Positions 42,228 to 42,324 of a stretch of 42,324 nucleotides of DNA are shown here, piece after piece. The DNA comes from JASHVB01 sp049522565 (GTDB lineage: Bacteria > Pseudomonadota > Alphaproteobacteria > Acetobacterales > Acetobacteraceae): assembly GCA_049522565.1 (NCBI GenBank), contig JBEKNT010000045.1:1-42324 (forward strand), in the 5' to 3' direction. The position numbers and the translations under genes were made by a program. Positions within the stretch are counted from its first letter, which is position 1, and each line of letters starts with the position of its first letter. Under the pieces are notes generated by a model, which saw only the letters and a list, made by a program, of their open reading frames with translations, ran no database searches and was not told where the DNA came from.

Positions 42228-42324
42228 TCCCCCTCCCCTTGAGGGAGGGGGTTGGGGGGAGGGGTGCGTACAGCCGGGGACAGCGGCTGTACGCACCCCT
42301 CCCCCCAACCCCCTCCCACAAGGG
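42228..42324. repeat. G-rich palindromic repeat, family A, copy 2, with perfect 34-bp arms
   Basis: Arms 42243-42276 and 42284-42317 are exact reverse complements around the 7-base loop GGGACAG. The inner part of each arm is GTGCGTACAGCCG, absent from copy 1 at 55-172, so the G-rich outer blocks are the conserved part and the inner sequence varies. The repeat may continue beyond the window. Confidence 0.9.

Noticed and set aside
1..42324. The whole window as a composite transposon bounded by family A repeats
   Set aside because: The palindromes at both ends are a dispersed repeat with differing cores; there is no transposase, integrase or tRNA target, and housekeeping genes (argJ, panE) lie inside.

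Overview
The window is chromosomal DNA of a high-GC alphaproteobacterium, most likely of the family Acetobacteraceae (Rhodospirillales). The support is the strong G/C bias at third codon positions, a parvulin-type isomerase next to argJ, the protein families present, and intergenic palindromes of a kind common in such genomes. No rRNA, tRNA or CRISPR array was seen. The taxonomic call is inference.

Layout. (1) 1-12.3 kb is a metabolic mosaic: an FMN-binding flavoprotein, PPK2 polyphosphate kinase, a CobW GTPase divergent from it, PanE, a Cys-type sulfatase with a TSUP anion exporter, a lone molybdopterin-binding oxidoreductase large subunit, an LLM oxidoreductase, and a beta-propeller lactonase with a zinc alcohol dehydrogenase. 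(2) 12.4-14.0 kb holds a frameshifted orphan gene behind a near-consensus, apparently leaderless promoter, followed by repeats. (3) 14.0-16.2 kb is the PPIase-argJ pair. (4) 16.3-23.4 kb is a surface polysaccharide locus of two convergent operons: two GT4 glycosyltransferases and an FkbM methyltransferase on +, and gmd-rmd-glycosyltransferase on -, which predicts GDP-D-rhamnose synthesis and use. (5) 23.8-31.8 kb holds a DszA/NtaA-type monooxygenase, an unusual pair of operator-like palindromes, and a tightly overlapping operon of a NitT/TauT-type ABC importer with allophanate hydrolase (AtzF), an AtzG-like small protein and an AtzE-family amidase, i.e. uptake and hydrolysis of a urea-like nitrogen compound. 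(6) 32.0-36.5 kb carries a Rieske protein without its bc1 partners, a sulfotransferase, and an OmpR-type two-component system divergent from a small Met/His-rich secreted protein. (7) 36.5-40.4 kb is gene-poor: a 72-bp tandem array, a MITE-like element with a target-site duplication inside a dispersed repeat, and a dienelactone-hydrolase-like gene. (8) 40.2-42.3 kb has a transglutaminase-like protease and a SafE/DsbD_2-type membrane protein, plus a decayed partial copy of the latter.

The strongest unifying theme is dispersed palindromic repeats that touch proteins. One copy is translated as about 38 N-terminal residues of the ABC permease. Another supplies the last residues and stop codons of both panE and the convergent sulfatase. 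The best candidate for a distinct biochemical system is the ABC-AtzF-AtzG-AtzE operon with its neighbouring monooxygenase and orphan operators.
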